DNA of 64,000 nt, from assembly GCF_025950235.1 (NCBI RefSeq), contig NZ_JAPDDT010000002.1, forward strand, positions 496,001 to 560,000, given 5' to 3'. The position numbers were made by a program, and so were the translations under genes. This document shows positions 26,653 to 35,806 of this stretch, in pieces. Source of the stretch: Luteolibacter arcticus (GTDB lineage Bacteria; Verrucomicrobiota; Verrucomicrobiia; Verrucomicrobiales; Akkermansiaceae). Position 1 is the stretch's first letter, and the number at the start of each line of letters is the position of its first letter. The notes beneath the pieces are model-generated. The model was not told the origin of the DNA. It did no database searches and saw nothing but the letters and a program-made list of their open reading frames with translations.

Positions 26653-29600
26653 TCACTCCTCTTCTACCTCTTTCGCTCGCGGAGCCTCACCGCGATTCCG
26701 CTTCGCCACGGCCAGCAGGGTTTGCTTGAGGGCCTCGGGCCATTCGAGCGTTTCGAGGCTTTTCTCGTCGCCCCACTCCGGGCTGAGCGCGAGCAGCTCT
26801 TGGTAGGCTTGGTCAGCGCGGTCGGTGCGCTCGGTCTGCTCCGCGGCGCAGAGCAGCATGGCGGTGGCCGTTTGCTTCTGATCTTCCGGGTAAGGGATCG
26901 TGAAGCCGTGCTCCAGCATCACGCCCGCTTCCTCCGGATGCTCGGTGGTCAGCAGCAGCCAGGCGGCATCCGCGGCGAAGCTGGCGTCCGTGGGAAAGCG
27001 TTCCTTGCCCAAGTTCAGGAGTTCCATGGCTGCGGCATCCTGCATGTCTTCCAGCACGCAGCGCGCGGCATACACGTAGTCGGCCGCGACGAGGCCGCTC
27101 TCGGCGTTGTCGATGAGCTGCAGCCAGCGGGCGTAGGCCGAGGTGAAGTCGCCCTGCGCCATGAAGGAGCGGGCCTCGATGCGCAGGCAGTCGGGATGCG
27201 AGGCTCCGGCGAGGCGGGCATGATCGACCATCTTGGTGACGAGTTCCGCCGAACCGGCATCGTCGGCCAAGCCGAGGGCGCAACTCACTAGCGCCTCGCG
27301 AACGCGCTTCGCGCCGAAGGTAGCAGTGGCTTCCTTGTCCAAAAGCCTCTCGCCGAGCGCGCGCAGATCTTCGATGGCGGCGTCCTCGGGGGCCTTGAGC
27401 GTGGCGGCCATCTGGTTCAATTGGTCGAGAAACTTGTCCGTCTCTTCCCAATACATGACGGCTTCCCAGCCCCCCCAATCGCTCGCCTCTTCGAGTTCGC
27501 GGAAGTCGGGCAAGTCGTCGGGCCAGAGCGCGAAAACCTCCGCTTTCTTCCCGAGAGCCCACAGCGTCCGGGCGGTGGCGTAGTCGCGGACCGGCCGCGG
27601 CAGGTCCTTGGCCAGGCGGAGCGCGGTCGCTATGGCGTCGGGGTCGTTCGCGCGCAGGGCCGCGTGCAGGGCGGAGATCGCGGCGCGACCTTGGCCGTCC
27701 ACCGCAGTCATCGTGCGTTCCACCCGGGCTGGCAGATTTTCGCCGGGCGAGCTGACCCACGCGGCGCGCAGCCATGGCGAGCCAAGCGCATCAAGCGCGC
27801 GCTCCAGCGCCACCGGGCAGGTCGTGGCAAGGCGGGAGGAAATGAGGAAATGCGCCTGCTCCAGAGTCAGCGCGGTGTCGTCCGGGATCTTGCCGGCGAG
27901 GAATTCCGCGGCCTTCGCCACCTCGCCGCGGAAGGCGAGCGCCTCGGCATGATCGAGCGCGCGGGCAGGTGTCTGGTCGGCTTCCCATGCCGCCAGTGTG
28001 GCCGCAACTCGGCCATCGAGTCGCGCCAAGGCGGCGGGGCGCTTGCCGAGCTCGTCGATCAGCTTGATCCGCCAATCGCTCTGCTCGCCCTCGTCGAGCG
28101 CCTTGCGCAGCGCCTCCAGCGCGGCGGGCTCGAGCTTCGCCAGTGCCTCGAAGTCGAGGTCGGGGAACTCCTCGCGCGCCGCATCGTCAGTGAGGTCCTT
28201 GCCGGCGGAAGCGGTTCGGAGGACGAGCCACGCGGTTTGCTTGAAATCGCCTGTCGCCTCCGGATCGCCCGCCAGCCGGTGCAAGTGGCCGATATCGTAA
28301 TCATGAGGCAGGGGTTCTTGGGCGTCTTCCTCGTGGCCCTCCGGTTTTTCTCGGAGCAGGTAGGTGAAAAAGCGCTCGTCGGAGCGCCCGATCAGATTGC
28401 GAATGTAGCCGCGAAACCACGGATGATCCTTTCCAAGGTCCGCAGCCCAGCGGGCGATGCGCTGGCTTTCTCCGCCGCCAAGCGCCAGTCGCTCCCAGAC
28501 CGGCTCCCAGATCGCCGGAGCGCTGGTGCGCGGCACGAGGGTGACCATTCTTGCGAGCAGATCCTTGGCACCCGGCAACAGCGGCTCCGCGGCGCCGGCA
28601 TCGAGCCCCTTTGCCAATTCGTGGCGGCGCTGGGGATCGATCGCCGCGAGGGCGCGCGAGCCCTCGGCGAAGCGCATGCCGGCGAGACATTCGGAGAGCC
28701 CGCGCAGGGCCGCGATCTGAGGGGCCTCCAGTCCGCCCGTGCGCGCGAGCGGCACGAAGGCCTCGACGGTTCCGGAGAGCGCAAGCCCCGTCATGCCGTC
28801 CTTTTCCGCAAAGCCGGGAACCACGTCCGCCGACGGCAGAGGAAGGCTGCTCACCAGCCGCCGGCCGGAGCGGAGCGACCAGACATCGAGTTGGCGGTCG
28901 CGGCGGTAGGCGAGCCACTCGTTCGTGGCATCATGGGCCCAGGCGTGCCGGGTTTGCTCCCAGTCAGTACCATGGGCGGCTTGGGCGAAGGGCAAGGTGA
29001 GCACCGGCGAGAAATCGCGCGCGTCGAAGACGCTCACCGAGCCAGTCGTCGCCACCGCCAGCAGCTCGCGACCGGCGATGTAGTAGATCGCGCGGGCGTC
29101 CACCACCGGCAGGGTAGTCACCTGGCGGAAGCCATTCTTCTCCACGTCCGCGACGATCACCTCCATCGCGCCCATCGCCGCCACCCGATGGCGATCGCCG
29201 AGAAAAGTCACCGAGCGGATTTCCGAAACCGGTTCCAAGTCCGTGAGGATCTCGCCGGTGGCGGCATCCGACACCACCATGCCGGCGGAGGAATAGCCGC
29301 CGGAGCCCGCGCTGTAGCCCGCTTGGACGATGAAAGCGCTATCGGCGGGGAGCGCGGCGTCGCAGACCCACATCCAGCCGGGATACCTCTCGATGGGCGT
29401 GATGCGGTCGCCTTCCTTCGCTTTCAGCCGCCAGTCCCGGCCGCGCACCTGGATCTGGCCGCGAGTGTCTCCGGCGACCGTCTTCCATCCGGCTTCGCCT
29501 TCGTTTTCCGGGAGATCTTCCGGGAGGTCTTTCGCCGGCGGCAGCCGGTGGCCCAGTGGCTCCAGAAACTCGTGGACCGTCAGCATGCCGGAGGCCGTCC

Positions 29601-32600
29601 CCACGGCAACCCGGTTGCCGGAAGCCGCCACCGACTCGATCTGCGACTCGGCGCGGATGGGCATGCGCGTTGCGTTGCCATCGGTGCTCTCCAACAGCGA
29701 TCCCGTGACCCGTAGCGGCGGCGCGGTGCCGCCCGGCTGGCCGAACATTTTCTCCCAGAAGGGCGACGCCCAGTTCGACCACGGAAAACGTTCGGCGAGC
29801 GCGGTGGGGGAAGCCCAGCCATCGTCCGCTGTGACATCGCGCAGGCTGCTCTCGAACTGGCCGTTTTCGTCGCGAATCTCGATGATTTCGTGGCGCGGCT
29901 CCTCGCGATCCTCCTGTGGCAGGGCCGCGAGAAGATCGCCGCCATCGGGGCTGAAAACCGCGAAGTCGAAAGGGATCTCGACCTTGCCACGACGCTCCGC
30001 GGCATTCGGCTGAATGGGCATCTCAAGGAGCGAGCCATCCGCGGCGATGGCGCGCAGCCGGACGCCATCGAGCTGGGCGGAAAGTGGTGCGGCGGCGGTC
30101 GGCGGCAGCGGACCGGACTCGCGCAAGGTTTGGCCGCTGGCGGCAGCGACGATCCGCCAGACGAAACTCGAGGCCGCCGGGCTACCGGGTGCCGGATTCG
30201 CCGGATACGCGAGCAAGGCGCCATTGGTGGACCATGCGAAGCATGTCGCGGGAATGGTGCGAGCCCGGGTGACCGGCAGGCGGGCGATCACCTGCATCGT
30301 TTCCGCGTTGCAGAGAAAGGCGTCGCCGAGGTGCTTGTAGTCGCGCTGGACGATCAGGTGCTTGCCGCCTGGAGAGGCCGACAGGGTTAGCGTGATCTCG
30401 CCCCAATGAGGGGCCAGCATCGAGGAGATTGCCGGCTTGGCGAGATCCCAGCGCAGCGTGGTATTAAAGCCCTCGGCGCTGGAACTGGAGTCGGTCGCGG
30501 CGAAGAGCGTGTTGCGGTTCTTGCCAAACGACAGCATGCGCACGGGCAGCGGATGCTTCAGCTCGATCTCCGGGAAGTTCCACGCGGTCCGGCGCAGGGT
30601 GTCTAACAAGAGAGCCTGGGCATCGACGTTCTTCGGATCGCTGTCCAAGGAGGCGAGCAGGAAGGGCAGCGCCTCATCCGGCGAGCCGGCGGCGATCCGC
30701 GCGGCCCCGGAGTCGAAGTCCGCGGCGGCGAGCGAGCGACGTGTTTCTGCGGCAGCGGTATTGGCCTTGTCCTCGGCGACTTCGGCTTGGCGCTGTTTGT
30801 TCCGGGCGACCACGCCGAGCACGCCTGCGGCCACGGCGAGGACCGCGAAGACGGCGGTGGCTCCTTGAAAAAGCCGCAGCTTGCGGCGGGCGCGGAGGCG
30901 CGAGAGCCGGACGAGCTCGCCTTCATCCGCGCTCAGGCGGAAGACCCCGCTGGCGGCGACGCGCTCGGCTTCGGCGAGCCGGCCTTCGGTGAGGAAGAAG
31001 CGCGGCGAGCGATTGCCCTCGGCCCACAGCCGGGTGGAGTCCTCCAGCCGTCGGCGGGCCAGCAGCAGGTCGCGATGGTCCTCGATCCACTGCTTGAGCA
31101 CCGGCCAATGGGTGATCAGCGCCTCATGGGCGAGCGTCACGGTGGCGGTGTCGTGTTCACTGCCGGTGACCAGCAGCTTGGCCTCGGTGAAGGCGGTCAG
31201 GAATGCGGGCGCTCCGGCATGGACTTCGCGCAGCTCCGCGAGCTTCGCGCGGCGGCGGGTGGCTGGGCCCTCGTTCGCGGCATCCAGCGTGACCAGTTCG
31301 CCGAAGATCTGCTTGGCGGCTTGGCGGCGGGTTTCGGATGGCAGTGCGTCGTAGGTTTCCTGCGCGCGGCGGGCAATCGCCCCGGCGAGGCCGCCGAGTT
31401 CCTCGTAGGCGGCCCACGCCAGCACATTGTCGCGGCGGCGCTGGTAGAGTTCTTCCAAGGTGAACTCCAGCAAGGGCAGCGCATCGTGCGCGTCTGCGGC
31501 GTCCTGATAGATCTGCTCGGAAAGATCGCGGCCGGTTTCCGGATGCCGCTCGAATTGCAGGCCGGCGGCGAGCGCCGGATAGCGGATGATCTGGTGAAGC
31601 TCCGGCAGATCCGGCGGGCTCAGGATATACCCCCCCCCATGGCGCACGAGCTGGAACAAATCCCGATGCTCCGGCACCCGCGGGAAGAACTCGCTGCGCA
31701 TCGTGGCCACCACCCAGACGCGGCGGGACATCGCCAGCGCGGCGAGCACGTGGAAATAGGCGTCCCGCATCTCCGCCGTCACGTCGCTGGCGGTGAAGAT
31801 TTCCTCAAGCTGGTCGATCAGCACCAGCAGGTGGGCCGGCTTGCCCGCGCGCACGCGGTCGAGCCCCGCGACGATGGCCGCGATGGCGAAGACGAGGTCC
31901 TCCGGCTTGGCGAGCATCCGGGCCAGTCGCGCCGCGTCCCATACCGGCTCGGCCGCCTTGATCACCTGTTGCGGCTTCCCCCTGCCTTTCTTTTTCCTCT
32001 TTGAGGAAGGGGCGGGGACGGGCGCTGGTGCGGGGGCTCCCTTACCGGAAGTGTCGCGCAGTTTTCCGAGATCCGGCACCGCCTCGACGATGGCGCGGGC
32101 GAGCGTCTCAAGTGGCGGCGCGCCGCCTTCCACTGGTAGCAGGCAGGTGCCGCACCACTCGCCGACTTCGGGCAGGTAGCCATCGGCGGTCAGGCGCGGG
32201 GCGAGGCCGGCGCGCATCAGTGAGGACTTGCCGTATCCCGAGCCGCCGTAGATCAGCAGGAAGGCGTGGCCCGCGGAGTGGTTCTCCTTCAGCTTCGCCA
32301 AGGCCTCGGCGATCGGCCGGTTGCGGCCGAAGAACAGCGGCGCGTCCTCGAAATCGAAGGTGCCGAGTCCCTTGAACGGCGAGCCTTCCAGCGGCAGCGG
32401 CCGCACCGCGTCCTCCGCCAGCCCGCTTTGCAGGCGGATGTGGCGCAGCAGCAGCTTTTCGAGGTGCTGCTCGAACAGCGCGAGGAACTCATCCACCGTC
32501 TCATACGGCGAGAAGGCGCGGCGGATCGTCTTATCCTTGTTGAAGAAGAAGCGCTCGCAAAAGGCATCCAGCTTCTTCTTCTGCTCGCGCTTCGCCCCCT

Positions 32601-33006
32601 CGTCGCCGCCGGATGGCGGCTCACTCATCCGGCGATACACCAGGATGTCCGGCTTCGCCTTCGCGTCCTTCTTTGCCGCGCGCTCCTCGAAGGCATCGGT
32701 GGCCTCCTCCAGCTCCCATTCGGTGCCGGAGTCGAAGCGGGTGCCGTCCTTGCGGTTGAATTGAGACGGCAGCGGCGAGCCCAGCCGCGACCACAGAATG
32801 CAGACGAAGAGGTCGCAATCGGACGGGCGGATCAGTTCCTCATTGAAATGCGCGGTCGCCCGCAGCGGCTCCTTTTCCCACAGCACCGGCTCCAGCCGGA
32901 TGAAATTCCAGTAGCGCGCCTGAAGCCGCTCCACGATCCTCCCGACGGCTTGGCGTTCGTCGCGAACGTCGCCGGGTGAACTGACAAAGAGCGTTAGGGT
33001 CTGCAT
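26653..33006 (-). CDS. Giant STAND NTPase: DUF4062 - nSTAND1 - TM - beta-propeller - TPR
   Basis: Single open gene of 2117 residues. Residues 1-185 are a DUF4062/TIR-like effector-type domain starting LTLFVSSPGDVRDERQAV. A P-loop NTPase of the nSTAND1 type follows: Walker A GGSGYGKS at 254-261, a Pro/Ala/Lys linker at 321-344, Walker B LLVLIDQLEEIF at 393-404, and a winged-helix-like region with TVTLAHEALITHWP. One membrane helix lies at about 713-734 (GATAVFAVLAVAAGVLGVVA), then a coiled segment. About 780-1400 is a WD40-like propeller and about 1450-2117 an alpha-solenoid with TPR features. STAND proteins are signal-gated switches, often in antiviral or cell-death systems. The ligand is unknown. 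No neighbouring classic defence gene is seen. Confidence 0.88.
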   Translation of the reverse strand: MQTLTLFVSSPGDVRDERQAVGRIVERLQARYWNFIRLEPVLWEKEPLRATAHFNEELIRPSDCDLFVCILWSRLGSPLPSQFNRKDGTRFDSGTEWELEEATDAFEERAAKKDAKAKPDILVYRRMSEPPSGGDEGAKREQKKKLDAFCERFFFNKDKTIRRAFSPYETVDEFLALFEQHLEKLLLRHIRLQSGLAEDAVRPLPLEGSPFKGLGTFDFEDAPLFFGRNRPIAEALAKLKENHSAGHAFLLIYGGSGYGKSSLMRAGLAPRLTADGYLPEVGEWCGTCLLPVEGGAPPLETLARAIVEAVPDLGKLRDTSGKGAPAPAPVPAPSSKRKKKGRGKPQQVIKAAEPVWDAARLARMLAKPEDLVFAIAAIVAGLDRVRAGKPAHLLVLIDQLEEIFTASDVTAEMRDAYFHVLAALAMSRRVWVVATMRSEFFPRVPEHRDLFQLVRHGGGYILSPPDLPELHQIIRYPALAAGLQFERHPETGRDLSEQIYQDAADAHDALPLLEFTLEELYQRRRDNVLAWAAYEELGGLAGAIARRAQETYDALPSETRRQAAKQIFGELVTLDAANEGPATRRRAKLAELREVHAGAPAFLTAFTEAKLLVTGSEHDTATVTLAHEALITHWPVLKQWIEDHRDLLLARRRLEDSTRLWAEGNRSPRFFLTEGRLAEAERVAASGVFRLSADEGELVRLSRLRARRKLRLFQGATAVFAVLAVAAGVLGVVARNKQRQAEVAEDKANTAAAETRRSLAAADFDSGAARIAAGSPDEALPFLLASLDSDPKNVDAQALLLDTLRRTAWNFPEIELKHPLPVRMLSFGKNRNTLFAATDSSSSAEGFNTTLRWDLAKPAISSMLAPHWGEITLTLSASPGGKHLIVQRDYKHLGDAFLCNAETMQVIARLPVTRARTIPATCFAWSTNGALLAYPANPAPGSPAASSFVWRIVAAASGQTLRESGPLPPTAAAPLSAQLDGVRLRAIAADGSLLEMPIQPNAAERRGKVEIPFDFAVFSPDGGDLLAALPQEDREEPRHEIIEIRDENGQFESSLRDVTADDGWASPTALAERFPWSNWASPFWEKMFGQPGGTAPPLRVTGSLLESTDGNATRMPIRAESQIESVAASGNRVAVGTASGMLTVHEFLEPLGHRLPPAKDLPEDLPENEGEAGWKTVAGDTRGQIQVRGRDWRLKAKEGDRITPIERYPGWMWVCDAALPADSAFIVQAGYSAGSGGYSSAGMVVSDAATGEILTDLEPVSEIRSVTFLGDRHRVAAMGAMEVIVADVEKNGFRQVTTLPVVDARAIYYIAGRELLAVATTGSVSVFDARDFSPVLTLPFAQAAHGTDWEQTRHAWAHDATNEWLAYRRDRQLDVWSLRSGRRLVSSLPLPSADVVPGFAEKDGMTGLALSGTVEAFVPLARTGGLEAPQIAALRGLSECLAGMRFAEGSRALAAIDPQRRHELAKGLDAGAAEPLLPGAKDLLARMVTLVPRTSAPAIWEPVWERLALGGGESQRIARWAADLGKDHPWFRGYIRNLIGRSDERFFTYLLREKPEGHEEDAQEPLPHDYDIGHLHRLAGDPEATGDFKQTAWLVLRTASAGKDLTDDAAREEFPDLDFEALAKLEPAALEALRKALDEGEQSDWRIKLIDELGKRPAALARLDGRVAATLAAWEADQTPARALDHAEALAFRGEVAKAAEFLAGKIPDDTALTLEQAHFLISSRLATTCPVALERALDALGSPWLRAAWVSSPGENLPARVERTMTAVDGQGRAAISALHAALRANDPDAIATALRLAKDLPRPVRDYATARTLWALGKKAEVFALWPDDLPDFRELEEASDWGGWEAVMYWEETDKFLDQLNQMAATLKAPEDAAIEDLRALGERLLDKEATATFGAKRVREALVSCALGLADDAGSAELVTKMVDHARLAGASHPDCLRIEARSFMAQGDFTSAYARWLQLIDNAESGLVAADYVYAARCVLEDMQDAAAMELLNLGKERFPTDASFAADAAWLLLTTEHPEEAGVMLEHGFTIPYPEDQKQTATAMLLCAAEQTERTDRADQAYQELLALSPEWGDEKSLETLEWPEALKQTLLAVAKRNRGEAPRAKEVEEE
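31630..31638 (-). repeat. Homopolymer G9 tract inside the STAND gene
   Basis: Nine consecutive C on the plus strand encode three GGG glycine codons (G457-G459) in RHGGGYILS within the NTPase domain. A slip of one base would frameshift the gene and remove the propeller and TPR parts. It is the longest mononucleotide run I noticed in the window. Confidence 0.8.
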
Positions 33007-33269
33007 CCCTTGCTGAATATCTGATCTATGGGCCTTCCGTTTTCTTAGTGGAAAAACACCGGGGCTAAGCCTTGGAAACTCCTTGGGATGCGCGCGGGAT
33101 TTGCGGGCAAGGCAGGAGGTGTCCGGTGGTGGTCATGGCAAGGGATGGGAAGTCGGATGTCACTGGGGAAAGTCTCTTGCTGCTGGGATCTGTCAGTGCT
33201 TTTTTCCGGGCTCGTTTCCGGAGACGGAGAAGCATTGCCCCGGAGGCATGGCCTGTGATAGGTCAAAGC

Positions 33270-33710
33270 ATGGAATACCTCCTCTACATTCTCCCCATTT
33301 GGTGTGCCATGTCCGTGATTGGATACTTCATCGGCCACTCCAGAGGAGCAGGTGGCGATGGAGCCATTCTCGGCTTTCTTTTGGGCCCCATCGGTTGGCT
33401 CTTTGCCCTGGCGATTCCGGACAAACGTCCCAAGTGCCCGCTTTGCTTGGGCGCGTTACCGGCGGTGAATGTTGTCCGTTGCCTGCACTGCGGTGGCGAG
33501 ATCGCTGGGAAGGTGAAGATTCCTGTGGCTCCGGAGAGGAGTCCGGCTGCGAATCCGACAATTGGCCCTAGACCTTCAGTGGACACTTCAGCGGCTTCGC
33601 CGATAGAGAGGAAGTGGGTCGATCCCCTTGATGAATGGGAGCAGCAGGAGCGGGTGCGGCAGGGGATTCTGCCGCCACTTGGGGTCCGCGATCAGAGTGA
33701 CAAAACGTGA
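33270..33710 (+). CDS. Small membrane protein with zinc-ribbon motif
   Basis: Unrecognised 146-residue protein. The ATG at 33270 begins a hydrophobic helix (MEYLLYILPIWCAMSVIGYF); a second, Gly-rich helix follows (AILGFLLGPIGWLFALAIP). A CPLC-x12-CLHC zinc-ribbon then lies near residues 57-76. The rest is a Pro/Ser-rich linker and a charged tail. This two-helix plus zinc-ribbon design is common in small bacterial membrane proteins of unknown function. Divergent to the STAND gene with 263 bp between starts. An earlier in-frame start exists at 33072, but the intervening residues look non-coding. Confidence 0.65.
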   Translation: MEYLLYILPIWCAMSVIGYFIGHSRGAGGDGAILGFLLGPIGWLFALAIPDKRPKCPLCLGALPAVNVVRCLHCGGEIAGKVKIPVAPERSPAANPTIGPRPSVDTSAASPIERKWVDPLDEWEQQERVRQGILPPLGVRDQSDKT

Positions 33711-33803
33711 TCAAGGGCTGCGGATCGGATTTGCATTCCGCGAGGAGTTAAAGCCGCCGGAGCCGTAATTTCTAACCGGGAAATTCACAAATGATGCCAC
33801 CTC

Positions 33804-34553
33804 ATGAAACCGGCGACCCGGATCGTTGACGCATTGCATCACGCCCGTCACGCTGGGCAAATCATGGAATCACCGCCCACCGGACCCGGCCGGACCCTGA
33901 TCATGACCCGCGCGGGAGCGATCGGGATGGCCGCCGGCTTGATTTGCATGAGCTTCATGGCCGGGTGGATCGTTTCCCGCGTGGGCGCGATGAGGATGGT
34001 AAAGGCGCAGACAGCCGCCGTGGAGGCACAGCATGCGGACAAGGTGAAGGAGCTTCGGGAATACGCCTCCGTCCCCATGTTCACTGGACCTGATGGCGAC
34101 TGGGTGAGTCCTGAAGCCGGCTTGAAGAAGTTCGAACCTTCTCCCGAGGACTCGGTCACCCTGTCTCACACCGGTGGATTGGGAGGCATCGACCGGCACA
34201 TCAAGATCACGGGAGATGGAGCGGTCACGGTTTCCGACAGTTCGGGAACGAAGCAAGTCAACACCCTGAGCAAGGCGGCTTGTGCCGACTACTTCCGGAA
34301 GGTGATTTCGAGCGGCCTGGCCGGATACTCGGAGGAAGCGGTCCAGCTCAAGCGAGACCTCGCGTATCCCGAGACGACGCGTCACGTCACCTGTGCAGGT
34401 GACACCCGCTTCCGGGTTTTGGTCCCGCAGCTCAAGGTGAACCGGGATTTCTCGATCTGCTTGCCCGAGATCGAGTCTCAGAACTTTCCCGACATCATCG
34501 AATACCGCTCGGCGGTGGAGATTGAGAAAGAAATTCTGGGCCTTGTTCCTTAG
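33804..34553 (+). CDS. Hypothetical membrane-anchored protein
   Basis: Unrecognised protein of up to 249 residues. One hydrophobic segment (IGMAAGLICMSFMAGWIV) lies after a short basic N terminus; the rest is predicted extracytoplasmic and begins with a short coiled stretch (AQTAAVEAQHADKVKELREY). A beta-rich segment, SHTGGLGGIDRHIKITGDGAVTV, resembles small secreted domains but gives no family. Alternative starts at 33864 and 33903 would give shorter tails before the membrane helix and are equally possible. The downstream 125 bp contain the left REP palindrome. Confidence 0.6.
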   Translation: MKPATRIVDALHHARHAGQIMESPPTGPGRTLIMTRAGAIGMAAGLICMSFMAGWIVSRVGAMRMVKAQTAAVEAQHADKVKELREYASVPMFTGPDGDWVSPEAGLKKFEPSPEDSVTLSHTGGLGGIDRHIKITGDGAVTVSDSSGTKQVNTLSKAACADYFRKVISSGLAGYSEEAVQLKRDLAYPETTRHVTCAGDTRFRVLVPQLKVNRDFSICLPEIESQNFPDIIEYRSAVEIEKEILGLVP

Positions 34554-34607
34554 CCAAGATCCTTGGGCGGGCCTTGCTGCGGCACCGGAGGTGCCCGTGG
34601 AAACTAG

Positions 34608-34627
34608 CCGGTGGCGTGAGCCACCGG
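34608..34627. repeat. REP-type palindrome, left of the transposase remnant
   Basis: Perfect hairpin CCGGTGGC-GTGA-GCCACCGG preceded by CTAG. It is the inverted partner of the palindrome at 35182-35201 and lies 52 bp beyond the transposase C terminus. Confidence 0.75.
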
Positions 34628-34678
34628 ATTCGGGACATCGGGCACATCCCCGCCCCGGAGGGCCGGTGGAGGGGGCGG

Positions 34679-35124
34679 TCACCAGAGGAAACGCTCGTCG
34701 TAGCTCACCCCGCATTTCTTCAGGTAGCTCAGATACTCCTCTTGGAATCCCTTGGTGCGGTGATGCGCCCCCTGGCCTGCGATGTAGTCCCTCACCCGTC
34801 CGCAGTGGGAAGGCTCACCGAAACCGCGCCGTATCCTTCTTGCCACGAGAACTTGGTCAGCCCGATCTCCTCGTGAACCCACCGGGATGAGACTGCCTTG
34901 ATTCCGCGGACCACCGGTGCTAACGCCACCGTGGCAGGAATGCCCAAAAGGAGATGGACGTGATCCGCCACGCCGCCGATCGCTTCCGGTACAACTTCGA
35001 GCTGTTTTGCCACGCCTCCAAGGTAGGCGTGCAGGCGATCCCGCCAGTTTGCATGAATGAGCGGCTGCCGGTCTTTGGTGCTGAAAACCACGTGGATGTG
35101 CAGCGCGAGGTGAGTGGAGGGCAT
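34679..35124 (-). pseudogene. REP-associated Y1 transposase (RAYT/IS200-like), frameshifted
   Basis: IS200-like single-strand transposase of about 147 codons interrupted by one frameshift. The first frame (from 35124) reads MPSTHLALHIHVVFSTKDR and holds the HUH motif in VADHVHLLL. It continues to WQEGYGAVSVS and then ends in a few out-of-family residues at 34792. The -1 frame continues the family sequence, RVRDYIAGQGAHH then GFQEEYLSYLKKCGVSYDERFLW, to 34679. The catalytic Tyr of Y-x3-Q lies after the break, near 34785, so the HUH site and the nucleophile are separated. A single-base loss explains it; programmed -1 slippage is less likely. Flanked by two REP palindromes. Confidence 0.82.
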
Positions 35125-35181
35125 GACCAGTGGCTTCGTCCGGCGGCCCTGCCGGGACGCCACGGGAGTGGCTAACCGATT

Positions 35182-35201
35182 CCGGTGGCTGACGCCACCG
35201 G
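35182..35201. repeat. REP-type palindrome, right of the transposase remnant
   Basis: Perfect hairpin CCGGTGGC-TGAC-GCCACCGG, followed by CTAAT. In inverted orientation to the copy at 34608-34627, with conserved flanks (TTAG before and AATCGG after when read on the minus strand). It lies 58 bp upstream of the transposase start. Confidence 0.75.
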
Positions 35202-35299
35202 CTAATTTCGGTTCGCGCCTCCGGCGCTGTCGGCTTAGCGCTTGCGGGAGACGATCCGGTCGGGTGACATGCTCCAATAGTTGACGCTACGGCCTCGCT

Positions 35300-35752
35300 T
35301 CATTCCTTCGGGCGCTCGGCGAGCTGGCTGATCGGATAGACATCGCCGGCCTTCTTTGCGCGGCGGTAAATATCGGCGCCCATTTTCGTGGCGGCTTCTT
35401 CGACCCGCGCGTGCGGGGCGGTGGCGCGCATGACGACGATCGGGACGTAGGCGTCGATGGTCTTGCCGCTCTTGGTCTTGGCCTCGCCGATCAGGCCGGT
35501 GATGACGACCCCGGCGTCGCCCTTGCCTTCCAGCTCGGGGAAGTATTTCCAGATCAGGGTCTCAGGGGTGGTACCCTCCAGCAGCGTTTCGTTGATCGCC
35601 ATGATCTGCGAACGCTTCGGCTCGCCGCCCTTCGGCACGTCGCGGATGCCGATGATCACCGGCTCGCCCGAGGGTGTGGAGACCGGAGAGATCGCCGTGT
35701 GCGCGCACGAAGCGATGAAAACGGTGAACAACAGGGTGATGACATGGCGCAT
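35300..35752 (-). CDS. Putative lipoprotein
   Basis: Unrecognised 150-residue protein. The start at 35752 gives a good lipoprotein signal, MRHVITLLFTVFIASC, with Cys16 for lipidation. The mature region holds an alpha/beta domain including DAGVVITGLIGEAKTKSGK and YVPIVVMRATAPHARVEEA, and a conserved-looking C-terminal helix. It lies 54 bp downstream of the big dehydrogenase gene on the same strand. Function unknown. Confidence 0.68.
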   Translation of the reverse strand: MRHVITLLFTVFIASCAHTAISPVSTPSGEPVIIGIRDVPKGGEPKRSQIMAINETLLEGTTPETLIWKYFPELEGKGDAGVVITGLIGEAKTKSGKTIDAYVPIVVMRATAPHARVEEAATKMGADIYRRAKKAGDVYPISQLAERPKE

Positions 35753-35806
35753 GGCGCCGCAGACAACACATCCGGGGGTGATCCACAAGCCGGAACGTCC
35801 CGGCGG

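Noticed and set aside
27470..27476. Seven-C run in the 3' part of the STAND gene
   Set aside because: Shorter than the 9-base tract and common in GC-rich DNA; not worth a phase-variation claim on its own.
27421..29715. 764-codon plus-strand open frame opposite the STAND gene
   Set aside because: Shadow of the third-position GC bias of the real gene; no recognisable fold.
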